From: Acidipila sp.
Lineage (GTDB): Bacteria > Acidobacteriota > Terriglobia > Acidiferrales > UBA7541
NCBI GenBank assembly: GCA_010365215.1
Contig: JAAFGT010000016.1
Location: 6,349 to 70,348, forward strand
DNA length: 64,000 nt
Reading direction: 5' to 3'
Shown: piece by piece, positions 26,690-37,938 of the stretch
Position numbering within the stretch: position 1 is the first letter of the stretch
Layout: each line of letters opens with the position of its first letter
The notes under the pieces: generated by a model
What the model saw: the letters and a program-made list of their open reading frames with translations, nothing else
The model's database searches: none
Told to the model about the DNA's origin: nothing
Position numbers and translations under genes: made by a program

Positions 26690-28012
26690 CTAACCACAAG
26701 GTCTCTCTAGCGACATACTGAATCCAGGAGTGAGCAGCCGCGCCGCTCCGTTTTCTTCCACCGACATAACGTCTTCCAGGCGCAGCCCAAAATCTCCGCG
26801 CAGATAAATTCCCGGCTCATCGGAAAAAGTCATCCCCGTCTCCAGCACCGTGCGGCTTCCGCGAACCAGGTAGGGATGCTCGTGACCATCGAGTCCGATG
26901 CCGTGTCCCACACGGTGCGTGAAGACGGAGTAGTCCTTTCCATATCCCGCGTCCGTAATCACCGCGCGCGCCGCGTCGTCCACCGAACCGCTCAGCTTTC
27001 CGCGTTGCGCCGCCGCCAGCGCTGCGTCCTGCGCGCGCCGCACCGTATAGAACGCGCGGCGATGCTTATCCGCGGGCTTGCCGAGGATGCCGGTGCGCGT
27101 CACGTCGGCAGGGTAGCCTTCCACCGAACAGCCGCCGTCGATTAGCACCACGTCTCCTTCACGCAGGTTCTGCGGCTTGATGGTTCCGTGCGGCAGCGCA
27201 GCCCACTGGCCAAAGAGCACCAGGCCGTCGCCGCGCAGTCCCATGGCTTCAAAACCTCTCTCCACCAGCGCGGCTACATCCAACTGCGTCATGCCTTCCC
27301 GCAGCGAGGCGAAGACCGCGCGATAGCAGTCCACCGTGGCGTGATTGGCGAGCCGCATCAGCTCCAGCTCGGCGGGCGACTTGCGCGCGCGACACCCGAT
27401 GGTCACCGCGTCCGCGCTCTCATAGCGCAGCGCAGGCGCGGCGGTGCGGAAGCCATCGTAGAACATGAACCGCGTAGTTTCCTCGATGCCCACGGTGCCC
27501 GCGCGTACTCCGTGGTCGGCCAAAATTCCCGCGACTACCTGGTAGGGGCTTTCGTCTTCCTGCCACACGCGCACTTCCATCGGCCAGCGCAACTGTTCGC
27601 GCGCGCGGCCCTCCTCGAACGCAGGACACACCAGCGCAGCTTCCCCCTTGCGAGGCACCAGCAAACCGAACAGCCGCTCGCTGGGCCACCAGCGTATGCC
27701 GGTGAAGTAATAAAGCGACGTTCCCGGCGTCACGAAAATCGCCGCCATCTCGGGATCGGCTTCCATCTCGCTCATCAGCCGCTGCGCATGCTCCACGCGC
27801 CCGTGAAATTCCTCAGTGGAAATGGGGCGCGCGGCGATAGGCCGCAGCTTGCCGAATGCCGGCGGCAACGGCGCGGAAGCTTGAGCAGTGTCTCCGGCAG
27901 CAACCTCTGCCACCACGCGCGGCGCAAGCGCGCCGGCAGCCGTAGCGGCTAGACCTGTGGCCAAGCTGGTTCCTAGGCCAGTACCCAGAAAAGTGCGACG
28001 TGAAATTTCCAT
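26690..28012 (-). CDS. Tat-exported M24 family metallopeptidase
   Basis: A 440-residue aminopeptidase-P/prolidase-like protein. It opens with a twin-arginine signal (SRRTFLG, 4-10) and a hydrophobic stretch, so it is folded in the cytoplasm and exported. The pita-bread catalytic domain (about 210-435) has all five metal ligands: Asp in LIDGG, Asp in ADVTRTG, His in GHGIGLDGHEHP, Glu in SDEPGIY and Glu in LRLEDV. The N-terminal domain is creatinase-like. It probably cleaves Xaa-Pro peptides in the periplasm. GAGG precedes the ATG. Confidence 0.9.
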   Translation of the reverse strand: MEISRRTFLGTGLGTSLATGLAATAAGALAPRVVAEVAAGDTAQASAPLPPAFGKLRPIAARPISTEEFHGRVEHAQRLMSEMEADPEMAAIFVTPGTSLYYFTGIRWWPSERLFGLLVPRKGEAALVCPAFEEGRAREQLRWPMEVRVWQEDESPYQVVAGILADHGVRAGTVGIEETTRFMFYDGFRTAAPALRYESADAVTIGCRARKSPAELELMRLANHATVDCYRAVFASLREGMTQLDVAALVERGFEAMGLRGDGLVLFGQWAALPHGTIKPQNLREGDVVLIDGGCSVEGYPADVTRTGILGKPADKHRRAFYTVRRAQDAALAAAQRGKLSGSVDDAARAVITDAGYGKDYSVFTHRVGHGIGLDGHEHPYLVRGSRTVLETGMTFSDEPGIYLRGDFGLRLEDVMSVEENGAARLLTPGFSMSLERPCG

Positions 28013-28154
28013 AATCAGCCTCTCTGCATTGTGGTTGAAACTTGTTCAGTCTTTCGTAGAGGTGTTTGTATCGAGTGGCGAAAGGCAAGTCAAGCCTGGC
28101 AAGTTTCAAACACGAGGTCAGGCGGGGGCAGATCGTTCGCGCTGCTTAAAGAGC

Positions 28155-28871
28155 CTATTCGGAACGCGTGGCCACCAGGCTGCCTTTCTGGACGAGAATC
28201 TCCACGGCCAACGGCGGCCGCATCCCTGGCCCCTTTACGACTTGGCCGCGCGCCAGCCTGCCGTGGGCGCGGCCGTAGCTCAGCGGGTCGTAGACGATTT
28301 GTGCGCAAGAATCGACGACCATGGGATGTCGCGCGCGAAAGCCGTAGTCGCTTTCTATTTTTGCCACGTCCGTCACCAACGCCAGTTCGCACTGGCCGTA
28401 TTGCGCCACGCTCAGCAGTCCCCAGTAGGCGCTCGAACCGGAGCCGCCGGGCAGGCGAATCACCATGGCGGGCGCCCGCTCGCCGGTGGGCAAGCTAATC
28501 TGAAATTTCGCCAGCGACCACGGTTTTCCCATATCTTGCGACAAAGCCACTGGACCCGGCGCCAGCGGCAGATCACCCGGGAGAGCGGAGCCTGCCAGCG
28601 CGGCCGTTCCAACAGCGGCCGGGCTATCGAGGATGAGCGCGGCCGGGAGCGGCTCTTTCTTCAGCACGCGAAAAGCTACCAGCACCAGGCATAACAGAAC
28701 CAGCAGCGCCGCCGCTGCGCGAATCTGCAAGTTGCGATCGGTCCACAAGGCTATATGGCTCGAATTTACTTTTTCGAAGCCCGCAGGAATTTCGTCCGCA
28801 GGCAAGGGAACCCCCGGAATGATCGGCATCGCCGGCTTGAAACGGTTCATCTTGGTTGAGGAGTCGGTCAT
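28155..28871 (-). CDS. Single-pass membrane protein, unknown function
   Basis: From ATG 28871 the protein has 238 residues: a Pro-rich cytoplasmic N-terminus, one membrane helix (about 51-69, AAALLVLLCLVLVAF) and a soluble C-terminal domain of about 160 residues with paired Cys (QYGQCELAL, VVDSCAQIVYD). I recognise no family. The next gene upstream on the same strand is an RsbW-like ATPase, 53 nt away, so they may be co-transcribed. Confidence 0.6.
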   Translation of the reverse strand: MTDSSTKMNRFKPAMPIIPGVPLPADEIPAGFEKVNSSHIALWTDRNLQIRAAAALLVLLCLVLVAFRVLKKEPLPAALILDSPAAVGTAALAGSALPGDLPLAPGPVALSQDMGKPWSLAKFQISLPTGERAPAMVIRLPGGSGSSAYWGLLSVAQYGQCELALVTDVAKIESDYGFRARHPMVVDSCAQIVYDPLSYGRAHGRLARGQVVKGPGMRPPLAVEILVQKGSLVATRSE

Positions 28872-28923
28872 AACTTTTATCCCGGTGGCAGACATCGCGG
28901 AGTCATACGCATCCGCTTGTCTC

Positions 28924-29370
28924 CTAGAATTTTCGCATGCGAATCTCTGCGCCTCCGCGCTCGTAGCTGACCGTGTCCATAAGCTGGTTGATCAGGAAAA
29001 TTCCCCGGCCATGCGTGGCGAATACGTTCTCGCCCTCGAGCGGACTGGGCAAAGTGTCGGGGTCATAGCCCTGTCCAGGATCGCGTACCACGATATACAT
29101 CCCGCCTTGATCGTCGCAGGCCACGTAGCATTCCACCTGCTTCCCCGGATCGGACTTGCATCCGTGAAGCACGGCATTGGCCAGCGCCTCGCGCAGGGCC
29201 ATTTCCATTCCAAACTCCTTGCCCTCGGCGCAGTTCATCTCGCGCACCAGTTCCATCACCTGGTCGGTAAAGAGGCTCACCGCCGCCACATCGGAAGCGA
29301 TCGCGGCGTGCAGGCGAAGTTTCAGTTTGCTGGGATCGAAACCGTCGTGGTGAGGAATATCCGTGCTCAT
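28924..29370 (-). CDS. RsbW-like anti-sigma factor / serine kinase ATPase
   Basis: A 148-residue GHKL ATPase of the HATPase_c_2 type. The N box is ALREALANAVLHG (about 60-72), the G1 box VRDPGQGYDPD, and the G2 box THGRGIFLI. Relatives phosphorylate anti-anti-sigma proteins and sequester sigma factors; no RsbV-like partner or sigma factor gene adjoins it. ATG 29370 starts the family-like sequence; upstream residues to 29445 do not fit. Confidence 0.85.
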   Translation of the reverse strand: MSTDIPHHDGFDPSKLKLRLHAAIASDVAAVSLFTDQVMELVREMNCAEGKEFGMEMALREALANAVLHGCKSDPGKQVECYVACDDQGGMYIVVRDPGQGYDPDTLPSPLEGENVFATHGRGIFLINQLMDTVSYERGGAEIRMRKF

Positions 29371-29568
29371 TATCACGTCCCGAGGCTCGGAACGCGCTGC
29401 GTGCCGAGCAGCAGCAATATTAACTGGCGGCAGTATTCGGAACAATTGCCGCGCGGCGAATGCGTGGCCAATGTGATATTCCCGTACGATGGTACTACGC
29501 GGCGGGTGCGCTGGGACGGCTCCCCAATGAGGCAGAGAAGCTAAAAATCCAAAAAATTACGCGACTGA

Positions 29569-29970
29569 TTAGACCAGACGGCTTCCGGCCTGCGCGGCGG
29601 CAGAGACCTCGTCCGTAGCTGCAGCACTCTCTTTCGCGCGCAGGTTGTGCGTCGTGTTGTAGCGTACAAACTCATGCAAGTTGGCGATGCAGATCATCAA
29701 TTCAGAAAGACCCTCGCGGTAGGGTCGATCACTGGAGCGCAGCAGAGCCATCAGGGAAAATTTTGCGTCTTCGAACATCCACTCCACCGCGTCCAGGCGG
29801 AACGGCAGGTCTTGCTGGTAACTTTCCACGGCGTGTTCCGCGCGCGCGTAGGTGTGTTCCACAAAATGTTCCAGGCACAAATGGTCCTGCGAAAGCTGGT
29901 CGGGCACAGCTTGGCCGCATGCGGCCATCCTGCAAACCTTAGCAACCTTGGCTGGCTGGGGGTGCATCAT
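29569..29970 (-). CDS. Hypothetical protein with N-terminal Cys/His segment
   Basis: A 133-residue, mainly helical protein. Residues 13-37 hold Cys13, Cys18, Cys32 and His30/His35 (CRMAACG, HLCLEHF), which could bind a metal. The centre has an EDAKFSLMALLRSSDR helix. GGAGGAA adjoins the first ATG, so the second ATG (29967) may be used. Function unknown. It lies 198 nt upstream of the RsbW-like gene on the same strand. Confidence 0.6.
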   Translation of the reverse strand: MMHPQPAKVAKVCRMAACGQAVPDQLSQDHLCLEHFVEHTYARAEHAVESYQQDLPFRLDAVEWMFEDAKFSLMALLRSSDRPYREGLSELMICIANLHEFVRYNTTHNLRAKESAAATDEVSAAAQAGSRLV

Positions 29971-30239
29971 TTCCTCCGCGTACAGCGGGTACCAGTACTA
30001 ACAGGCAATCAGCCAGCCGAGTTCATCCTTCCACTAACCTACTGTAAATAGGTGTTTTATTCTTATGGCAGGGGGCGAATTTCAAAAGGGTTGCTAGTCG
30101 TGGGGTAAAAATGTGACGGTTTAAGAACGGCGATGCGCGACCGGCTTTCCCAGCTGCCGTCGCGCAGGTTCGTCTTTATACTAATCAACTGGGAAAGCAT
30201 ATCTTTTCGATGACCAGCTCGTGTGCCCTTCCAGTGAAT

Positions 30240-31241
30240 CTATTCGATACGAATCGAGCCGGAAGACGTGCTCAGATCCAACAACGGTCCGCCTGCGCCG
30301 ACTTTTCCGCGCAGTTCATGCTTCCCGATTGTCCCCTGCACTGTGATTGGGCGAGCGGTGTGAATATCTCCTGAACTCGTTTGCGCCTGCAGGTCGAAGG
30401 CGGCATTTTGCGGCAATTTAACCGTGACGTTGCCAGAGCCGGTGTGCAGGCGCCATTCGCCGGTCTGCTCCCCGCGAGCTTCGATATTGCCGCTGCCGGT
30501 GCGCGCGCGGAGGGAACCCTTGACGCCGGAAACCTCGATCGTGCCGGAGCCCGTGTGTACATCAAAATCCCCCGCGCCGTTGTCTTCGATGCGAATGCTG
30601 CCGCTGCCTGTGCCTGCTGTGACCGCGCCGCCCAAGCCGCTGCCGCTTATGCTGCCGCTGCCCGTGCTCGCGTGAAGATTCCCCTTGATGTTGTGCAGAT
30701 CGATGCCGCCCGAGCCGGTGGAGGCGGTGACTTCGGCGCCAGTGTTCTCAATGGACATGCCGCCTGACCCGGTAGAAGCTTCGATTGGACCGCGAATTCC
30801 CGCAATGGTGGTGCCGCCGGATCCGGTTTCACTGCGCAACCTGGTTTCCTCCGGCGTGGTGATTTCATAGCTGATGGAGATATTGCGTTGCAGGTCGCTA
30901 TCGCCCACGTTGCCGATACGGATCACATCACCTTCCTGGCTGATGGGCGGGTTCTGCTCGAGAGCGCGCACCTTCTGCTCGGCTTCCTGGTCGCTCAGGT
31001 GACCGTGCGAGGCGCGAATGATTCCGTGGATGCTGACCGCTCCCGCCGAGCCCTTACGCACCGTAATATGACCCGAACCTGTCGACACGCTCAAGTTCAC
31101 TTCGCCGGTCACTTTGAGCGCGCGGTCGAATGAGCCTTCAGCGGTGGCGCGCGCAGCCGCTCCCCATGCCGTGATGATCACCAGCGTCCCCAGCGTCACT
31201 GCCTGTAAAAACCGGAATGATCCTGTTTTTGAGCGATTCAT
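30240..31241 (-). CDS. DUF4097 repeat protein, exported
   Basis: From ATG 31241, with AAGGGAG at a good distance, the protein has 333 residues: a signal peptide (about 1-33), then an extended beta-solenoid-like region in which TGSG or STGSG recurs about every 18-20 residues (for example STGSGGI, GTGSGSI, HTGSGTI, RTGSGNI). This is the DUF4097/DUF2807 pattern of bacterial putative adhesins. It probably sits in the periplasm or on the surface. Its regulators are not visible. Confidence 0.85.
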   Translation of the reverse strand: MNRSKTGSFRFLQAVTLGTLVIITAWGAAARATAEGSFDRALKVTGEVNLSVSTGSGHITVRKGSAGAVSIHGIIRASHGHLSDQEAEQKVRALEQNPPISQEGDVIRIGNVGDSDLQRNISISYEITTPEETRLRSETGSGGTTIAGIRGPIEASTGSGGMSIENTGAEVTASTGSGGIDLHNIKGNLHASTGSGSISGSGLGGAVTAGTGSGSIRIEDNGAGDFDVHTGSGTIEVSGVKGSLRARTGSGNIEARGEQTGEWRLHTGSGNVTVKLPQNAAFDLQAQTSSGDIHTARPITVQGTIGKHELRGKVGAGGPLLDLSTSSGSIRIE

Positions 31242-31350
31242 AATTATTTCTCCCTTCTCCCCGATTTCTCCCTGCTCCCCATCGATCTGCATGCTTCCGT
31301 GATGTACGCGCCGCCCCGCCAAAAGGTTCCCACCCCACTCCTGTGCACCT

Positions 31351-31420
31351 GTCATTCCGGGCGCAGCGAGGAATCTGTTCAACTTGCTCGTTCGGAACTC
31401 TCTGCTCGTTCGTAACCCCA
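31351..31420. repeat. Dispersed GTCATTCC repeat plus 18-bp tandem
   Basis: GTCATTCCGGGCGCAGCGAG begins at 31351, continues GAATCTG, and is related to copies at 36245 and 42628. It is followed by an 18-bp tandem pair starting TGCTCGTTCG (31385-31402, 31403-31420). It lies in the 281-nt gap between secA and the DUF4097 gene, where nothing else is seen. Confidence 0.65.
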
Positions 31421-31522
31421 ACAGGCGGCCAGCCCCGATCATTTGCGGTTATTCGAATATTTAGACGTGCGGCTACGCCTTCGGGGAGCAGGGAATAGCG
31501 GAGAATTTGAACGGCCTGTAGC

Positions 31523-34363
<2,841 letters not shown>

Positions 34364-34730
34364 GCAGTCCTTTTCGGCGCCCCACTCCCCATGGTTTCAC
34401 TACCGGGAGAAGTTTCAGGGCAATCCGCTTTGCTGGCGTTGCTGGCTTTGCTGGGAAAATCCGACGGCGGCAGCTACAGCCGTAAAGAGCCCGTACTCGC
34501 CGTCATTTTGCGAACCCTATTTGGATGCCGCAACTCATTGTAACGTTTTTCCGCGTTTCTTCGTAGGGGCACGGCATGCCGTGCCCGTGCAGGCGGGCCG
34601 GGGCGCAAGCGCCCAGCCACACGCGGTGCTGAGAGACGGTCTCCGTCCGGGCAGTGTGCGATCGGCCTGCCTTGCCGATCTTCATTCCGCCATCTATCAT
34701 AAGAAGCTAACGAAAAGAGAGGCTCTTCGC
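34364..34730. other. Divergent intergenic region, secA / mrp
   Basis: 367 nt without a gene. It contains a palindromic dispersed repeat (34563-34586) and further GC-rich half-palindromes to about 34680. No clear promoter could be placed. Confidence 0.5.
34563..34586. repeat. Dispersed palindromic repeat GTAGGGGCACGGC
   Basis: GTAGG is followed by a perfect 20-bp palindrome (34567-34586) centred on GGCATGCC. Related copies are at 35597, 37865 and 59400. Confidence 0.85.
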
Positions 34731-35594
34731 ATGGCTCCAAATGATCCCGGTCAAAAAGCGCCGCCGCAGGGCGCTGCCAATCCGCCCAAGTTACCCATCC
34801 CAGGAATAAAAAATATCATTGCTGTGGCCAGCGGCAAGGGGGGAGTCGGCAAGACGACGCTCGCCGTGAACCTGGCGCTGGCGCTGGCCAGCACGGGTGC
34901 CGCCGTGGGTTTGCTCGATGCCGACATCTACGGTCCCAACGTGCCGCTGATGCTCGGCACCACCGAGCAGCCGCGCGCCGATGCCGACCGCCGCCTCCAT
35001 CCCGTCGAAGCCTATGGATTGAAAATGATCTCCATGGGATTGCTGGTGCCCGAAGACCGTCCCATGATTTGGCGCGGGCCGATGCTGCACAGCGCGGTGA
35101 CGCAATTTCTGCGCGGCGTGATCTGGGGTCCGCTGGACTACCTGGTTGTGGACCTTCCGCCCGGCACAGGCGATGTGCAGTTGACGCTGATCCAGAACGT
35201 GGCGGTGTCCGGCGCGCTGATCGTCACCACGCCATCGCTCGTGGCGCTGGCCGACGTGAAGAAAGCGATCGAAATGTTTCGCCAGGTGAATGTGGAAGTT
35301 CTGGGCGTGGTCGAAAACATGAGTTACTTCGCCTGCCCGCATTGCCAGGCGCGCATCGACGTCTTTGGCCACGGCGAGGGAGCGCGCATCGCCGAAATGT
35401 TTAAGGTGCCTTTCCTCGGCGAAGTGGAAATCGATCCGCGCATCCGCATCGGCGGCGATACCGGCAAGCCGGTTACGGCATTCGGCGAAAATCATCCCGG
35501 GGCGAAGAGCCTCTTTGCCGTAGCGCGCAAGGTCGCCGAGCGGCTCGCCGCCGTCAGCCAGGCATCCACCGGCCCTGTGGTCGAGATTTTATAA
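34731..35594 (+). CDS. mrp: Mrp/ApbC P-loop iron-sulfur carrier
   Basis: A 287-residue MRP-type NTPase: deviant Walker A SGKGGVGKTT (about 34-43), LLDADIYGPN, VVDLPPGTGD and a C-terminal CPHC pair (about 200-203) for cluster binding at a dimer interface. It lacks the N-terminal DUF59/MIP18 domain seen in many bacterial Mrp proteins. It probably carries or inserts Fe-S clusters. ATG 34731 is chosen because the family-like sequence begins there; the upstream frame is antisense to secA and a repeat. Confidence 0.92.
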   Translation: MAPNDPGQKAPPQGAANPPKLPIPGIKNIIAVASGKGGVGKTTLAVNLALALASTGAAVGLLDADIYGPNVPLMLGTTEQPRADADRRLHPVEAYGLKMISMGLLVPEDRPMIWRGPMLHSAVTQFLRGVIWGPLDYLVVDLPPGTGDVQLTLIQNVAVSGALIVTTPSLVALADVKKAIEMFRQVNVEVLGVVENMSYFACPHCQARIDVFGHGEGARIAEMFKVPFLGEVEIDPRIRIGGDTGKPVTAFGENHPGAKSLFAVARKVAERLAAVSQASTGPVVEIL

Positions 35595-35596
35595 GC

Positions 35597-35612
35597 GCAC
35601 GGCATGCCGTGC
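35597..35612. repeat. Dispersed palindromic repeat copy
   Basis: GCACGGCATGCCGTGC is a perfect 16-bp palindrome 3 nt after the mrp stop, sharing the core of the repeat at 34563. It could act as a transcript-end hairpin. Confidence 0.75.
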
Positions 35613-35694
35613 CCGCCTCGCCTTGTGAGTCCCGCGCCCGTGTGCTAATTTTCATTGTCTCCATTTTTGCATCCGCATTGGACTGGGGGAAGGT

Positions 35695-36207
35695 TTGCTC
35701 CGCACGTATCGCGGCCGAGCGCCGCAAATCGCGGCCACGGCGTATATCGATCCCGCCGCGGTGATCATCGGCGACGTGACCATTGGCGAGGACTCCAGCC
35801 TGTGGCCATGCGTGGTGGCTCGCGGCGACGTGCATTACATCCGCATCGGCGCGCGCACCAATATTCAGGATGGCTCGGTGCTGCACGTCATGAAGGACCA
35901 GTATCCGCTCGTGCTGGGCGACGATGTCACCGTGGGCCACGGCGTCTTGCTCCACGGCTGCACGATAGAATCGCGCTGCCTGATCGGCATGGGGTCCATA
36001 CTCCTGAACAATTCGAAAATCGGCTCAGGCAGCATCATCGCTGCGGGCACGCTGATTCCGGAGGGTATGGTCGTCCCGCCCAGCTCGCTGGTCATGGGAC
36101 ATCCCGGCAAAGTCCGCCGCGCGCTAAGCGCTGAGGATTTGGCCAGCATCGACGCCTACGCCGCGCGTTACGTCGAGTATAAGAATATTTACAAGCTCGA
36201 GTCGTAG
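35695..36207 (+). CDS. Gamma-class carbonic anhydrase-like hexapeptide protein
   Basis: A 170-residue left-handed beta-helix protein. Three metal ligands are in place: His64 (SVLHV), His82 (VGHG) and His87 (LLHGC), and the RGDVHYIRIGARTNIQDGS segment is typical of gamma-CA/YrdA/PaaY proteins. It probably binds zinc or iron and forms trimers; carbonic anhydrase activity is not certain. The start is TTG 35695 behind GGGGGAAGG. Confidence 0.88.
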   Translation: MLRTYRGRAPQIAATAYIDPAAVIIGDVTIGEDSSLWPCVVARGDVHYIRIGARTNIQDGSVLHVMKDQYPLVLGDDVTVGHGVLLHGCTIESRCLIGMGSILLNNSKIGSGSIIAAGTLIPEGMVVPPSSLVMGHPGKVRRALSAEDLASIDAYAARYVEYKNIYKLES

Positions 36208-36244
36208 ACGCTGCGCTCGTGCGGTGTGTTCCAGTCGAGCATTT

Positions 36245-36292
36245 GTCATTCCCCTGCGCTGAGCTACGCGCAGGGAGGAGCGAAGCGAGGAG
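36245..36292. repeat. Dispersed GTCATTCC repeat forming the hisS leader
   Basis: GTCATTCC (36245) is followed by an 8-bp perfect hairpin, CCCTGCGC (36252-36259) with GCGCAGGG (36268-36275), then GGAGCGAAGCGAGGAGTCT, the end of the repeat family. Its GAGGAG at 36287-36292 is the Shine-Dalgarno of hisS. Confidence 0.75.
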
Positions 36293-36299
36293 TCTGCTT

Positions 36300-37868
36300 T
36301 TGGCACAGCAAGGAAAATTTCAGGCAATAAAAGGCGTCCGCGACATCCTCCCGCCGGAATCCGCCTTGTGGAATCGCGTCGAACAGGCCGCCCGCGACGT
36401 CTTCGCCACGTATGGCTTCGCCGAGATTCGCCTGCCAGCGTTTGAAGCAACTCAGGTATTTGAACGTTCACTCGGCCTCAATACCGATGTCGTCTCGAAG
36501 GAGATGTATACATTTGAGGACCACGATCTACAGTTTTTAGAATGGTTGCGTGCCGAGGTCGTCGCGCGAGCCAGGACGGCTGCATCGGAGAAAGACAAAG
36601 GTGCTCTTATTGCGCGCCTCAACACGTTCTTGATCCAGACCAGAGAACAGATAAAAAACGGGATGATGCCGCAGACAGCGCCTAATGCGATCGCCTTGAC
36701 GCGGTTAGAATGCGATCTGAATTTCTTTGCAGCAGTGTCGGACAGGACGCCTCGCGAAGAAATCGAGAGCATGGCGCAAAACGTTCGGGACACAGTGGAG
36801 GATATCCAGTTCGGTGTCAGCGTTACCCTTCGTCCAGAGGCGACAGCTTCGGTCGCTCGGGCATACATCGAGCACGGGATGCACACACTGCCCGGCGACG
36901 TGAAGCTCTACTACATGGGCCCGATGTTCCGCCGCGAGCGCCCGCAGAAGGGACGCTACCGCCAGTTCTACCAGATCGGCGCGGAAGTTCTCGGCCAGTC
37001 GGACAATCCCGGTATTGATGCCGAAGTCATTGAGATGCTTCTCGCGTTCCTCGATCTCAGCGGTCTCACCGAGCGCAAGGTTTACGTCAACTCCATCGGC
37101 TGCCGCGAATGCCGGCCGAAATACGTCGAGCTGCTGCGCGGCGAGCTGCAAAAAGTGAAGGACCAGCTCGGCGCGGACAGCCAGCGCCGCATCGACACCA
37201 ATCCGCTGCGCGTCCTGGATTCAAAACTGCCCGAAGAACAGCCGCTCATTGAAACTCTTCCGCGCATCGCCGAGCATCTTTGCGAAGATTGCCGCAAACA
37301 TTACGCCGCGCTGAAGGAGCAACTGAAACTGCGCGGCATTGTCTATGAAGAAAACTGGCGACTGGTCCGCGGCCTCGACTACTACATGCGCACCACGTTT
37401 GAAATCACCGCGCCGGGTCTGGGCTCGCAGAACGCCGTCTGCGGCGGCGGGCGTTACGACGGCCTTGTCGAGCTTCTTGGCGGCCCGCCCACCAAAGGCA
37501 TCGGCTTCGCGCTTGGCACTGACCGCCTGATCCTTGCGCTGCAGGAAGCAGGGAAGGGAGAGGCCAAGCCGCAGCTCGACGTTTACGTCGCCTGGCTCGG
37601 CGCCGCGGCGTATCCCATGGCCGTGCGCGTCGCTCGCACTCTGCGGGGCGCTGGCTTTGCCGTGGAGTTGCCGCACGAGGAAATGAAATTCAAAAAATCC
37701 CTGGGCCTGGCGGATCGCCTCGGCGCTCGATATGCCGTAATTCTTGGCGACGACGAAGTCGCCGCGAGCACTTGCACGGTCAAGCGCCTGGCGGATGCCC
37801 ACCAGGAGAAAATCGCGGAGGCGGCTCTAGTGGAGCATTTGCGTCGGCATTCGTCCGAGCTTTTGTAG
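36300..37868 (+). CDS. hisS: Histidyl-tRNA synthetase with 98-residue insertion
   Basis: Charges tRNA-His. From TTG 36300 (GAGGAG 7 nt upstream) it has 522 residues, about 100 more than usual. Class II motif 1 region (KGVRDILPPE, 11-20), motif 2 (VTLRPEATAS, 175-184, then FRRERPQKGRYRQFYQ), the histidine-A loop (LVRGLDYYMRTTFEI) and motif 3 (GIGFALGTDRL) are all present, then an anticodon domain. Between TFEDHD (71-76) and VTLRPE an extra segment, residues 77-174 (36528-36821), interrupts a loop that normally has only a few residues. It is in frame and uses AT-richer codons. The TAG stop falls in another dispersed repeat. Confidence 0.93.
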   Translation: MAQQGKFQAIKGVRDILPPESALWNRVEQAARDVFATYGFAEIRLPAFEATQVFERSLGLNTDVVSKEMYTFEDHDLQFLEWLRAEVVARARTAASEKDKGALIARLNTFLIQTREQIKNGMMPQTAPNAIALTRLECDLNFFAAVSDRTPREEIESMAQNVRDTVEDIQFGVSVTLRPEATASVARAYIEHGMHTLPGDVKLYYMGPMFRRERPQKGRYRQFYQIGAEVLGQSDNPGIDAEVIEMLLAFLDLSGLTERKVYVNSIGCRECRPKYVELLRGELQKVKDQLGADSQRRIDTNPLRVLDSKLPEEQPLIETLPRIAEHLCEDCRKHYAALKEQLKLRGIVYEENWRLVRGLDYYMRTTFEITAPGLGSQNAVCGGGRYDGLVELLGGPPTKGIGFALGTDRLILALQEAGKGEAKPQLDVYVAWLGAAAYPMAVRVARTLRGAGFAVELPHEEMKFKKSLGLADRLGARYAVILGDDEVAASTCTVKRLADAHQEKIAEAALVEHLRRHSSELL

Positions 37869-37917
37869 GGGCACGAGCGGACGCCGCACTGGGCGGGCGC
37901 GACATGGCCTCCCCTAC
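37865..37917. repeat. Dispersed repeat with GTAGGGG ends
   Basis: GTAGGGG (37865-37871) and its inverse CCCCTAC (37911-37917) bound a GC-rich element between hisS and aspS. The TAG in the left end is the hisS stop codon. Confidence 0.7.
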
Positions 37918-37938
37918 GAGAAGAAAGGAGCGCAACGC

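Noticed and set aside
36208-36299. T-box or His attenuator before hisS
   Set aside because: No His-rich leader peptide, no T-box sequence; the leader is explained by the dispersed repeat.
36528-36821. Intein inside HisRS
   Set aside because: No Cys/Ser at the first insert residue, no His-Asn at its end, and too short even for a mini-intein.
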